This document shows positions 44,501 to 52,523 of a stretch of DNA of 64,000 nucleotides, piece by piece. The DNA lies in the NCBI RefSeq assembly GCF_021502725.1, contig NZ_JAKFFS010000001.1, forward strand, positions 930,001 to 994,000. The letters are read 5' to 3'. The notes beneath the pieces were generated by a model. It was not told the origin of the DNA, did not search any database, and was given only the letters and a program-made list of their open reading frames with translations. The DNA is from Dyadobacter sp. CY345. GTDB lineage: Bacteria; Bacteroidota; Bacteroidia; Cytophagales; Spirosomataceae. Both the position numbers and the translations under genes were made by a program. Position 1 is the first letter of the stretch. The number at the start of each line of letters is the position of its first letter.

Positions 44501-44873
44501 TCAGTATACTGAACGTAACGGCGGAGCTTATCCTTGGTTAACTCGTTTCGATCTAACAATTGAGCAGGATTTCTATGTAAAAGTTGGCTCAAAAGGTAAA
44601 AAGAATATCATCCGTTTGCGAGCTGACGTTTTTAATATCGGTAACATGATCAATAACAAATGGGGTGTTTCAAACGTAGCAACGGCATCAAACGGTACTT
44701 TGGTTAGCCCATTGAACTTTGCCAGCGTATCAGCTGCTGGGCTTCCATCATACAGAATGGGGACACAAAATATCGACGGTGTACCTGTTTTGGTTAGAGA
44801 TTCCTTCGTGAAGTCTCAAACAATCAATGACGTTTGGCAAGCGCAAATCGGTATCCGTTATATCTTTAACTAA
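41520..44873 (+). CDS. TonB-dependent receptor, Oar-like (second of a tandem pair)
   Basis: A 1117-residue paralogue of the preceding receptor. Its signal peptide ([17 protein letters not shown], ending VQAQ) and next 60 residues align with the first receptor, as does the carboxypeptidase-regulatory-like domain ([16 protein letters not shown]). The plug motif [15 protein letters not shown] and barrel strands such as [11 protein letters not shown] also correspond, but the loops differ strongly. It ends RYIFN rather than in a terminal Phe. Duplication included the promoter. Different ligand specificity from the first copy is likely. A strong terminator follows. Confidence 0.9.
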   Translation: MNLKSLLFRAACCTLFAILLSLVSGQVQAQVTSSAISGQITDSKGEMLPGATVVAIHVPSGSRYGSITNEKGFYTIPSVRVGGPYTVAVSFIGFSDQTKENIYANLGTVANADFVLNDGGTQLEEVVVSGSGSDIFSSDRTGAATTFNKGLITSLPTLGRTLNDITKYNAYSNGRSFGGQDSRYNNFTIDGSVFNNGFGLGSEAAAGGRTGSSAISLDAIEEVQINIAPFDVRQSGFAGAGINAVTRSGTNELSGSVFHFFKNKSLAGDKADGNNLTINEFNERTTGFRLGGPLVKNKLFFFVNGEFVKRSSPALDYQLNRGQSGGNNVSRTTAADLEDLGSFMQEKFGYDIGALDGFNNENKSNKFLGRIDWNINDSHKLTVRYSHHDSDSDVLISQSNSSNTAGFGNRTNSLLAISPQNTGYIIQDNTRSAVVELNSNFGGKFSNVLIGTYNKQIEDRKYKAAIFPTIEIQKDGSTYTSIGSDPFTPNNRLDYATLNITDNLTYYAGRHTLTLGASYEHFKSNNLFFPTSNGVYVYKSIEDFKTAAQAFIDNPNAATSPVEAVRFNYRYSLLPGGAAPWQVFKTQTASLYVQDEYQATKNLKITAGVRADYITIPNTSKQYYNADVAALTFKDNNGADYKVNTGNVPKGRVYFSPRIGFNWDVTGDKMTQVRGGTGLFLSRIPYVLISNQLGNNGVNSATIVGNNTTAFPFTTDPTRFIPATTASLSGYQVNASDEDLKFPQVWKSNIGIDRQIGWGIVATVEGILNKNYNALRYIDVNLKDATADFTGPDTRDRFPASGVTGTAAINSARLINTKVSNVYVLTNTDKGYSYSLTGKLEKPAINGLGGMLGYTYGKARDIASVSSTVEGNVPGINGLNHLGMSYSGNDLRHRFVGYVTYRKEYGGTFGGATMITLGGVSASGSKLSYISSTDFNGDGQNNDLLRVPNSAAELTFATLTTTVNGKTYTFSPEEQTAAFQNYIDNNPYLSKRKGQYTERNGGAYPWLTRFDLTIEQDFYVKVGSKGKKNIIRLRADVFNIGNMINNKWGVSNVATASNGTLVSPLNFASVSAAGLPSYRMGTQNIDGVPVLVRDSFVKSQTINDVWQAQIGIRYIFN

Positions 44874-44896
44874 ACCAGATTTCAAGTTTAGAAAAT

Positions 44897-44937
44897 AAAA
44901 AATCGCCGTGTCGGATTGTCGACACGGCGATTTTTTA
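44897..44937. terminator. bidirectional terminator between receptor and GDPD genes
   Basis: AAAAATCGCCGTGTC pairs with GACACGGCGATTTTT around a 7-nt loop, with A and T tracts on either side. Confidence 0.88.
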
Positions 44938-44949
44938 TTGGTTTCAAAT

Positions 44950-45849
44950 TTATTTTTGAAACAAAGAATGCACAAATATGGGTTGATCAGTGCAGATAAT
45001 GTCAGCGCCGCTTTCCCAGATCTTATTGTACATGGGCGCGGAAATTTCAGTATTTAAAGTATCAATATTTCCGTTAGTGCCCAGCGAAGTAACTATTTTC
45101 ATAGAATGCACTTTCAAATAAAATTCCTCAGGTTGCAGTTCCCTGGGCGTCAGTGCAACAAGATTTTCTAACGGAAGCCCTGATTTCTCAACATTCGTAA
45201 TATGCTCCCAGCTATTAAAACCAACGGCGAGCATCAGATTTGGTTCCAGTTCATGCACCTTTTTAGCTTCCTCCAGGGAATAACAGATCACCACTGATTT
45301 GTGTACCGCGTTGTTATCTTTCAACATTTTAATCGTTTTCACGATATCCGTTTCCGGCTTTTTGTCGACGATCAGAACCAGGTTTTTGTCTTTGCTCCAA
45401 TCCAGCACTTCTTTGAAAGAGGGGATTTTATTTTTTGTCAAAAGTCCTTTTTCATCTTTTAAACGCAGGTTTTTAACATCTTTCCACTGCTGCTGATTTA
45501 ATAATCCTGTTCCGTTTGTGCGTATGTTCAATTCATTGTCATGCGACAGAACAAGCTGGCTGTCGGCAGTCATTCTGATATCAAATTCCATCAATACACA
45601 AGGCACATTCTGGTATGTATTTTCAAAGGTCGCAATACAATTTCCCGGATATCCGTCTTCAATTCCGCCCTGATGTGCCATGATCATCGGAACAAACCGG
45701 TTGGACGGCTTCAGATGCGCTTTTAAACTTCCTGTCTTGCTAAAATTGCAGTTATAAGTAACTGACGAAAATTGGCGGGACGGAACACAGGATGTTATCA
45801 ATATAAACAATAAAATAGGGTAAGGGTTTTTCAAACGTTGTGCTAACAT
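44950..45849 (-). CDS. divergent glycerophosphodiester phosphodiesterase-like lipoprotein
   Basis: A 299-residue exported lipoprotein (lipobox ITSC, Cys21) with a GDPD-type TIM barrel. Conserved: His59, MEFDIRMTADSQLVLSHD (Glu88, Asp90, His103) and the terminal ICTDQP. Altered: the usual HRG is HQGG (Gln60), and the metal-binding Glu of the PEN motif is Gly69 (PGNCIATF). The codon is GGA where GAA would encode Glu, so it could be a point mutation. The enzyme may be inactive or act by another mechanism. It lies just downstream of the patatin gene. Confidence 0.82.
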   Translation of the reverse strand: MLAQRLKNPYPILLFILITSCVPSRQFSSVTYNCNFSKTGSLKAHLKPSNRFVPMIMAHQGGIEDGYPGNCIATFENTYQNVPCVLMEFDIRMTADSQLVLSHDNELNIRTNGTGLLNQQQWKDVKNLRLKDEKGLLTKNKIPSFKEVLDWSKDKNLVLIVDKKPETDIVKTIKMLKDNNAVHKSVVICYSLEEAKKVHELEPNLMLAVGFNSWEHITNVEKSGLPLENLVALTPRELQPEEFYLKVHSMKIVTSLGTNGNIDTLNTEISAPMYNKIWESGADIICTDQPIFVHSLFQK

Positions 45850-45877
45850 TAGCTAAATTTTTTAATCAGGTTTTCGA

Positions 45878-46786
45878 TCACTCTTTTACTTCTGCCATTT
45901 TATTCTGCGTCTCGACCGCCACCCGGTAACCTTCAATAATTAACCTTGAAATATCTTCTGAATTAAAATGCTGCATATCCAGAACAAGCGGCGAAGTTGG
46001 ACGGATGACTGTCAGTTTCATAGGAACGCCCCTTAAAATGGAACGGTCAACATAAGATTCTGCCCAGATTATATTGCTGTTGGCATATTCGTTAACTGTT
46101 ATGTCCCGAACCCGTTCCACAAGTGTTATCAGGTTTTGTGGGTTCATATCTTCCGGTTGGTACAAGTGCGGGGAGTGACAGGCAATGATCACAATTTCCG
46201 TTGCTCCGTCAGCAATCGCCTGTCGGATAGGCGCCACCTCGCGTAATCCGCCGTCCAGATACATCTTATTCCCAATTGCGATAGCTGGCATCAGCATCGG
46301 AATGGAGGAGCTTGCACGAACAAAATCAAGAAAATGCGGTTCTTGCGGCGTAACATATTTTATCTCGCCGCTCTGAACATTTACCGCTCCAACTTTAATT
46401 TTTACCGGCGTATGTTTCAAATATTTATCCTTCACATTTTTGCGTATCAGCAGATGTAAAGGTGCTGGATCAACCAATCCGTCGAACCTGCTCATTAACG
46501 TGTTCATACCTAACATAACGCGCGACCGAAGCGTAGAAATATCCTGAGGCTGCGTAATATTCTTGACCCAGAATTCCAGCAATTTTCTTCCTGCAAATGG
46601 CCAGGATATTTTTCCTTCTTCACTGTTTTGACGGCCGGTTTCATTGGCCAGAAAGGTAGCGTTGAGCGCTCCGACAGAAATTCCATAAACCATATCAGGT
46701 TCAAATCCATTTTCGAGTACTGACTGGATCGCTCCAACCTGAAACGCGCCTTTCATGGATCCGCCTCCAAGCACGAGTGCTTTCAT
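45878..46786 (-). CDS. patatin-like phospholipase
   Basis: A 302-residue serine acylhydrolase with Gly-rich oxyanion motif GGGSMKG (7-13), nucleophile Ser37 in YGISVGALN and catalytic Asp178 in YLDGGLREV. No signal peptide and no membrane helix, so probably cytoplasmic or peripherally membrane-bound. Unlike virulence patatins it has no extra secretion domain. It precedes the GDPD-like gene by 28 bp, suggesting a joint role in phospholipid turnover, though one partner may be inactive. Its 5' leader carries an unusual heptamer repeat ending exactly 8 nt before the ATG. Confidence 0.92.
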   Translation of the reverse strand: MKALVLGGGSMKGAFQVGAIQSVLENGFEPDMVYGISVGALNATFLANETGRQNSEEGKISWPFAGRKLLEFWVKNITQPQDISTLRSRVMLGMNTLMSRFDGLVDPAPLHLLIRKNVKDKYLKHTPVKIKVGAVNVQSGEIKYVTPQEPHFLDFVRASSSIPMLMPAIAIGNKMYLDGGLREVAPIRQAIADGATEIVIIACHSPHLYQPEDMNPQNLITLVERVRDITVNEYANSNIIWAESYVDRSILRGVPMKLTVIRPTSPLVLDMQHFNSEDISRLIIEGYRVAVETQNKMAEVKE

Positions 46787-47111
46787 AAATATTTGCTTTC
46801 GGCTGTCAGCTTTCGGCTTTCAGCTAGTGGTGATAAGATGCTTTTAAGTTTATTTACTTACAAATTCCTTACTTTTTAACCGGCCGTCTACATAACGGTT
46901 TTTCAACGAGGTTCTACTCAATCCTATAATCCGGTAATATCATAATTTTCAATTTTAAACATTTTCATTCTAAAATAGGTATAAAGAGAAGATTTTATTC
47001 CAAATTTGAAGATTAAAGTGCAGGAGTTGATAAATCGATTTTTTGTTGAACTAAACTGTTGCATATCGCCTTTTTATATCTGGAAGTAACGTAAGACTTC
47101 CTATAATTAAT
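46787..47111. other. 325-bp divergent intergenic region
   Basis: It contains the heptamer repeat at its left end. The rest (46826-47111) is AT-rich with no clear -7 box in either direction and no hairpin that I could support. Confidence 0.6.
46795..46825 (-). repeat. heptamer tandem repeat in the patatin 5' leader
   Basis: On the minus strand: AGCTGAA, AGCCGAA, AGCTGAC, AGCCGAA, AGC, i.e. 4.4 copies of AGCYGAM, ending 8 nt before the start codon. The same 31-bp arrangement precedes ccmB at 60366-60396. Confidence 0.75.
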
Positions 47112-48086
47112 ATGACCCTTTCAATAAAGGATATTCAAGCTCCTATTGCAGATGAAATGAAGGCTTTCGAGCACAAGTTTCGACAGTTTATGAAAAGTGA
47201 TGTAATGCTGCTCGACCAGATTATGAATTACATCGTACGTCGTAAAGGAAAACAACTCAGGCCCATGTTTGTTTTTTTATCTGCCGGCGTTTGCGGTCCC
47301 ATCACAGAATCCACTTACCGGGGAGCCTCTTTTATCGAACTTTTACATACTGCTACGCTTGTCCATGACGATGTTGTGGACGATTCTAACTACCGCCGCG
47401 GATTTTTCTCTGTTAACGCATTATGGAAAAATAAAATTGCCGTCCTCGTGGGTGATTATTTGCTGTCACGCGGACTTCTGCTTTCGGTTGAACATAATGA
47501 ATTTGAGCTGCTGAAAATCGTTTCAACAGCTATGCGCGAGATTAGTGAAGGTGAATTATTACAAATCGAAAAAGCGCGCAGGCTGGATATCAACGAAGAG
47601 GTTTATTATGAAATTATCAGGCAGAAAACAGCTTCGTTAATCGCGTCCTGTTGCGCAGTCGGTGCTTGTTCGGTTGGATCCAACGCAGAGACGATCAAAA
47701 AAATGCACGCTTTTGGTGAGAAAGTTGGTATCGCTTTTCAAATCAAAGACGACCTTTTTGATTACGGCGAAGATGAAATTGGGAAACCTCTGGGCATTGA
47801 TATTAAGGAAAAGAAAATGACACTTCCTTTGATCTACGCACTTAACAAAGCGTCGTGGCTCGAAAAACGCAAAATGATCAATATTATCCGCAACGAAAGT
47901 CATAAGCCAAACAAGGTGCTTGAAGTCATTGCTTTCGTAAAAGACTCGGGTGGTTTGAAATATGCGCAGCAAGTGATGGAGCGTTATGTGGAAGAGGCAC
48001 GAACCCTGTTGCATGATTTTGCAGAGTCATCTCACCGGACAGCATTGGAACATCTGGTTCAGTATACCATTGAACGCAGTAAATAG
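47112..48086 (+). CDS. polyprenyl diphosphate synthase (trans-prenyltransferase)
   Basis: A 324-residue isoprenyl diphosphate synthase that extends allylic diphosphates with IPP. The first aspartate-rich motif is DDVVDDSNYRRG (about 85-96), the second IKDDLFDYGED (about 210-220), with KGKQLRP near residue 45. Small residues before the first motif fit a long-chain product such as the octaprenyl or heptaprenyl tail of menaquinone. The family does not allow a firm chain length. It stands alone. Confidence 0.92.
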   Translation: MTLSIKDIQAPIADEMKAFEHKFRQFMKSDVMLLDQIMNYIVRRKGKQLRPMFVFLSAGVCGPITESTYRGASFIELLHTATLVHDDVVDDSNYRRGFFSVNALWKNKIAVLVGDYLLSRGLLLSVEHNEFELLKIVSTAMREISEGELLQIEKARRLDINEEVYYEIIRQKTASLIASCCAVGACSVGSNAETIKKMHAFGEKVGIAFQIKDDLFDYGEDEIGKPLGIDIKEKKMTLPLIYALNKASWLEKRKMINIIRNESHKPNKVLEVIAFVKDSGGLKYAQQVMERYVEEARTLLHDFAESSHRTALEHLVQYTIERSK

Positions 48087-48212
48087 TCTGTCTAACGCAG
48101 CAGACGAAACCCGCTAGGTTAATGATTTTCCGTCAAATATTTCCGGCACCGTCCGGCCAAAAAGCGCGCGCCATTCCGGTCGTGTATAAGAAAATTATAT
48201 AAATTATTTTTC

Positions 48213-48237
48213 TTGACTAAGCTTTTAGTTATCTTTG
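48213..48237 (+). promoter_or_regulatory. promoter of the LRR protein gene
   Basis: TTG at 48213-48215 and an exact TATCTTTG at 48230-48237, 24 nt before the ATG. The 14-bp spacing is short; the -7 box is the stronger evidence. Confidence 0.45.
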
Positions 48238-48261
48238 ATTCGTATATAAATCATAGCCGTC

Positions 48262-49641
48262 ATGAAAATAATACTAATGATTATCCTTGGACTTCTGGTG
48301 AATGAAGTATTGGCACAGCCTAAAATTCTAACCAGGGAAGAAGCGACAAAAGAAAACTTCAAAGCGGACGATCTTCCGGTATCCTATTCGGAGGAATCTA
48401 TCACCGGATCGATGCAGGATGTAATGAAATTGTTTGATGCAGCATTGGCAAAGGTTTTGCCTGAAAATCTCAATCCCGGAGTCGGTGTCGAAATGCAAGT
48501 TTTTGTTAATGCCAGTGGAAAAATTGATTATTTAATTTTTAACGTTGAGCACTCCCCAAAATACGATAATGACTCACTGAATCAAGTAATAAAAAAGGCA
48601 TTTACAGCTTCTGCGGTGACTTGGGAAATGACAGTAAAGCCTTCAAAACCTGTTCGATTTATGGGATTCAGATATTTTGGAAAATTCATTGTAAAAAGAG
48701 AAGTAAGAAAAACAGACAGCTCTGTCGTAACGATTGAAGATGCTCTGGTATTCGTGGATACTCTTAAAATTAAACGAATTTTCTTCAATCAGTTGGATTT
48801 GAACTCGTTGCCAGAAGTGATTTACAGGTTTCCGAATCTTGAAGAGTTATACCTTAGCAATAATGGATTAGAAATGGTGCAGATTGACTTCACCAAATTA
48901 CCACGATTAAAACAGCTCCATATACAAAACAATGTATTGACAAATGATGGACTTGTATTGTCTAAAAACAGTACGTTGGAAGTACTTAATATTAGGGAAA
49001 ATAAATTTACAAATATTCCGGACGCCGCCCGAAACTGCAAAAAACTAGCAAGCTTATGGCTGGGTGGTAATTCATTATCGGCGTTATCAAACCGAAGTTT
49101 TAAAAAATTGAAACAAATTAGGGATCTTAATTTTTATAAATCTGAATTGGCAGTTTTGCCGAAAGGAATCAAAAAGATGAAAAATCTGGAAGTGCTGGAT
49201 CTGTATTATAATCAATTTGAAAAGCTTCCAAATTCGTTGACCAAGCTGAAAAATATAACACATTTGGCGATCTCCCATAACCAGATTACAACATTACCAC
49301 CCAAAATGAACCGCCTGAAAAAGGTGCATACTTTTTACGCACACCACAACAGGTTGAGCGCGCTTCCTGAAAGTATTTCGAAAATGAATAAAATTAATAT
49401 TCTGGATCTGGGTTTTAACTGGTTTACAAATTTCCCTGCTGAGTTAGCTTCTTTGCAAGACTTGAAGGAACTGGATATTTCATCCAATAATTTTTCTGCA
49501 TTTCCGGAAAAATTACTGGAAATTAAAAAGCTGGACAAGCTTTATTTACAAGGCAATCCGTTCGTTGGGAAGGACATGGACATTAAATACGAGCATCAGC
49601 TTGGGGTTTTAAAAAAGAACAATGTTGAGGTTTTTTATTGA
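48262..49641 (+). CDS. secreted leucine-rich repeat protein
   Basis: A 459-residue exported protein (signal peptide ending VLAQ). An N-terminal domain (about 20-155) with VEMQVFVNASGKIDYLIF resembles the TonB C-terminal/energy-transducer fold. It is followed by about 11 leucine-rich repeats (about 165-459) of the form NLEELYLSNNGL, NLEVLDLYYNQF and NKINILDLGFNW, with typical 23-residue spacing. The LRR solenoid suggests protein binding at the cell surface or in the periplasm; no enzymatic domain. The link between a TonB-like fold and LRRs is unusual. Confidence 0.85.
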   Translation: MKIILMIILGLLVNEVLAQPKILTREEATKENFKADDLPVSYSEESITGSMQDVMKLFDAALAKVLPENLNPGVGVEMQVFVNASGKIDYLIFNVEHSPKYDNDSLNQVIKKAFTASAVTWEMTVKPSKPVRFMGFRYFGKFIVKREVRKTDSSVVTIEDALVFVDTLKIKRIFFNQLDLNSLPEVIYRFPNLEELYLSNNGLEMVQIDFTKLPRLKQLHIQNNVLTNDGLVLSKNSTLEVLNIRENKFTNIPDAARNCKKLASLWLGGNSLSALSNRSFKKLKQIRDLNFYKSELAVLPKGIKKMKNLEVLDLYYNQFEKLPNSLTKLKNITHLAISHNQITTLPPKMNRLKKVHTFYAHHNRLSALPESISKMNKINILDLGFNWFTNFPAELASLQDLKELDISSNNFSAFPEKLLEIKKLDKLYLQGNPFVGKDMDIKYEHQLGVLKKNNVEVFY

Positions 49642-49688
49642 AAAGTACTCCCGCCTGAAAGCTGAATAATTGATGGCTCTTTTTTTAT

Positions 49689-49727
49689 AACTTCTGAAAA
49701 AGTAGTGCATCTACCTTTTCAGAAGTT
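49689..49727. terminator. hairpin between convergent LRR and DUF5916 genes
   Basis: AACTTCTGAAAA (49689-49700) pairs with TTTTCAGAAGTT (49716-49727); an inner GTAG/CTAC extends the stem. T-runs are weak on both sides, so termination efficiency is uncertain. Confidence 0.6.
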
Positions 49728-49746
49728 AATTTTACAGAGGATTTTC

Positions 49747-51921
49747 TTACAAATTCCACCAATAGGTAAGCTTAAGAACAATGGCCCTGCTTTTGACCAT
49801 AAAATTTTCTGGTAAATAGTTATCTGTATAAACGATAAACAAATCCGACGCCGGTTTGTATCGCCATTGCAGACGAGAGTTCAGGTTGATATTATCTGCC
49901 TGATTGTTGTATTGAGCGAAAGTTGTAAAATATAAATTATTACGGAAGGTCACGTCAATGCGCGGGCCGACAAGCCAAAGTTGCGTGCGGTTCCAGGGAG
50001 CGTTCAAATGAATGTCGTTATAATTTCCTGCGAGCGCAATGGCCACATAAGGCTGCACACGGTAACCGAGTTCTGTCCTTAAATTAGTTCGGGTTCCGTT
50101 GTTATAATATCCGCCAAAAAGTCCGGCGAATGTATAGGTAAATTGCTTCTGCGGGCCAGATATGATTTCAAATCCACCGGATGTCCAATTGTGTTCAGTA
50201 CCTGTGGCGAGCCTTTCTTTTCCTAGATTGGTTGGATCAAAAGGACGAAGCAGTCGGGTGTAGTTACTTGTCAAATAAGCAGAAATTGTCGCTCGGGTGA
50301 TGAAATTCAGGTTATAGGAGAAAGTTAATTCACGGTCGCTCAGCGACATCTGTTTGTCCCAATAAATATTGCTCACGAATTTTGGGCCGTGACTAATGAT
50401 TTTTGGATTTTTTATAAAAAACAAATACCCTACCGTCGGACTAATCTTGTAATAACCATTTCGGGTTGCGTTGGGAACATAACCGACTTCTGCATTGTAA
50501 TTTGCTCCGACATATTCATGCTGCCACTGCCAGAAAAAATTTGCCCTGCTGAATTTTAAATCCGCCGCATGAACAAAATCATCGCTTGATCTGCCAGGCG
50601 TGAAGGATTTTAAAAACATCACTTTTCCCGTCCACAAATTATTGACGCTCGCAAGATTATACTCCGCTCCGATGTTCCGGTTATATCGGTTTGTGTACTG
50701 ATTTTTTTCCAGTGAATAATTTACAGCATCCCGGTTTATAAAAATAAAACGGACATTTGAGCGGGCAAAAACTTGTCTTTGCAAAGCGAAAACGGCATAA
50801 TTATTTTTTGGAATAGTATCCTGCGAACCAGTCTGAACATCTAAAACGCCGATCCGCCAATTCTTGTTTAATTTACCGCTCATCCGCGCTCCAAATTGTA
50901 TCGGAACGCCCAAACCGATGCGCCGTGAGAAAAATGGCCGAATGGTAGCGTACCCGAAGTTCGCGAACAAATCAGCGTTTTCCAGAAAAAACTGTCTTCG
51001 CTCAGGAAAGAATAATTCAAAACGGTTAAGATTGGTTTGCTGCACATCGACATCAACCTGCGAAAAATCAGGATTGACAGTCAGGTCAAGATTGAGGGAA
51101 GGAGACAAGCCGATTTTGACATCACCGCCAATATTGGTTTTGTATTTATTGGATTGATCGTTCTGGAAGTCTCTTGTTAGCCGCGTCGCGGCATACGGAA
51201 TAACAGAAATATTTGGTCCCGGACTTGGTGGCGGCTGATCCCAGACCAGTACCCCTGTGTAGGCCAAAGCTGCCGAAGGAAACTGTCTGGGCACAGGAGC
51301 CCAGGCTGATTTTTCCGAAATCGTTAAATCCTGGCGGCTGAAATTGATACCCCAACGAGCAATTCCCGACTTATAACGAATACTTTTAAATGGGATGGAG
51401 GCCTCCCAAACCCACTTATCCGGATCGTTTTTCACCTCGCTTACCCAACGGTTATCCCAGCTGAGGTCAACCGTTCCGCCGTCACCCATCTGGCCGTCCC
51501 ATGGAGCACCAGCGGCATTTGCACCAAAAGAAAATCCGTTGGTGCGGTCGTCGAAAGTATCCATGAAAAGTAAAAAGTTGTCATTTTTTCCAAAATTAAA
51601 ATCACGTTTAAGTGATTCTACAATGATGGAATTTTTGACAGTTTTATAATTCACGACCAGGATATAGATATTATTCGCGTCATAAGACATTTTGACTGTC
51701 GTCTGCGCGCGCGAATAACTGGTATCCATCGGTGTGACCATGAAAAAATTTGTGGCCGTTTCAGCAGATTCCCAGGCGGGATCGTCTGGGTCACCGTCGA
51801 CATTTACAGGCGAAGGGGCGGGGTGAATGTGGTATTGGAATTCTTCATTGGGTTTTTGCGCCATGCAATTTCCAATGAGAAAAAAACATAGCAATAATTT
51901 AATTAAAGATTTAGGTAGCAC
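49747..51921 (-). CDS. DUF5916 / CBM9-like outer-membrane protein
   Basis: A 724-residue exported protein. After a signal peptide (ending CMAQ), a CBM9-like domain (about 35-230, VDGDPDDPAWESAE, YILVVNYK) precedes a DUF5916 domain (about 240-724). The second part has the repeated amphipathic strands of an outer-membrane beta-barrel and FERR-type sequence FELFFPERRQFFLENADLF, and ends in an aromatic-rich TYWWNL. Such proteins are frequent in Bacteroidota; their ligand is not known. Start GTG 51921. It is convergent with the LRR gene. Confidence 0.85.
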   Translation of the reverse strand: MLPKSLIKLLLCFFLIGNCMAQKPNEEFQYHIHPAPSPVNVDGDPDDPAWESAETATNFFMVTPMDTSYSRAQTTVKMSYDANNIYILVVNYKTVKNSIIVESLKRDFNFGKNDNFLLFMDTFDDRTNGFSFGANAAGAPWDGQMGDGGTVDLSWDNRWVSEVKNDPDKWVWEASIPFKSIRYKSGIARWGINFSRQDLTISEKSAWAPVPRQFPSAALAYTGVLVWDQPPPSPGPNISVIPYAATRLTRDFQNDQSNKYKTNIGGDVKIGLSPSLNLDLTVNPDFSQVDVDVQQTNLNRFELFFPERRQFFLENADLFANFGYATIRPFFSRRIGLGVPIQFGARMSGKLNKNWRIGVLDVQTGSQDTIPKNNYAVFALQRQVFARSNVRFIFINRDAVNYSLEKNQYTNRYNRNIGAEYNLASVNNLWTGKVMFLKSFTPGRSSDDFVHAADLKFSRANFFWQWQHEYVGANYNAEVGYVPNATRNGYYKISPTVGYLFFIKNPKIISHGPKFVSNIYWDKQMSLSDRELTFSYNLNFITRATISAYLTSNYTRLLRPFDPTNLGKERLATGTEHNWTSGGFEIISGPQKQFTYTFAGLFGGYYNNGTRTNLRTELGYRVQPYVAIALAGNYNDIHLNAPWNRTQLWLVGPRIDVTFRNNLYFTTFAQYNNQADNINLNSRLQWRYKPASDLFIVYTDNYLPENFMVKSRAIVLKLTYWWNL

Positions 51922-51959
51922 TTTTTCGTTATGGGTAGGAATATGAATTGATAAAAAAT

Positions 51960-52277
51960 TTACAAGGAATCTTGATTGGGTTCTTTAAAAATTTTAGCAT
52001 CAGCGTAGAATGTTCCGAATGGAATGACAGAGGCAAAAAGGCCCAAAAAAAACTTTTTCCAGCCCCAGCTATATTCAAACACCACCTGGACCAGCAGTAC
52101 GACATATAGAATAAATAGTACGCCATGGGCCATACCAACAAAACGGACGGGTTGCGGGTAACCAGCCCAATATTTTAAGGGCATTGCAATACCCAGGAGA
52201 ATCAATAATGAGGTACCTTCAAGAAATGCAATAAAACGTAGTCTGCCCAAAGCAGTTTTGAGTAAATTGGCTAACAT
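51960..52277 (-). CDS. DUF3817 integral membrane protein
   Basis: A 105-residue protein with three predicted helices. The start was moved to ATG 52277 because the family begins LGRLRFIAFLEGTSLLILL; the longer frame upstream has no membrane or family signal. Conserved MPLKYW and RFVGMAHGVLFILYV fit DUF3817. Function unknown. Confidence 0.85.
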   Translation of the reverse strand: MLANLLKTALGRLRFIAFLEGTSLLILLGIAMPLKYWAGYPQPVRFVGMAHGVLFILYVVLLVQVVFEYSWGWKKFFLGLFASVIPFGTFYADAKIFKEPNQDSL

Positions 52278-52523
52278 GAATAATAAAGAGTAATTTAAAA
52301 TGCATCGTTCAATTGTAAAGATAACATTTAAGCGGTTTACGGGAGCAGTCGAGCAGCATAAATGCCTCAGTGTGCGAGAAAAAAGAACGGAAACGTGGAT
52401 ATAGCTCAAACTTTCCTATTAATAATGTGAAAAAATTTTCCTGAATTTAAAACAAAGGTGGAACTTGCAAAGTTTTTACTTAATGGCACCAGCATTTCAT
52501 CAACTTAACTAATCTCATAGACA

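Noticed and set aside
52278..52409. 44-residue N-terminal extension of the DUF3817 protein
   Set aside because: Lies outside the family-conserved region and lacks membrane features; ATG 52277 matches the family start.
52300..52523. Cobalamin riboswitch upstream of the third TonB receptor
   Set aside because: No B12-box or matching stem-loop pattern was found.
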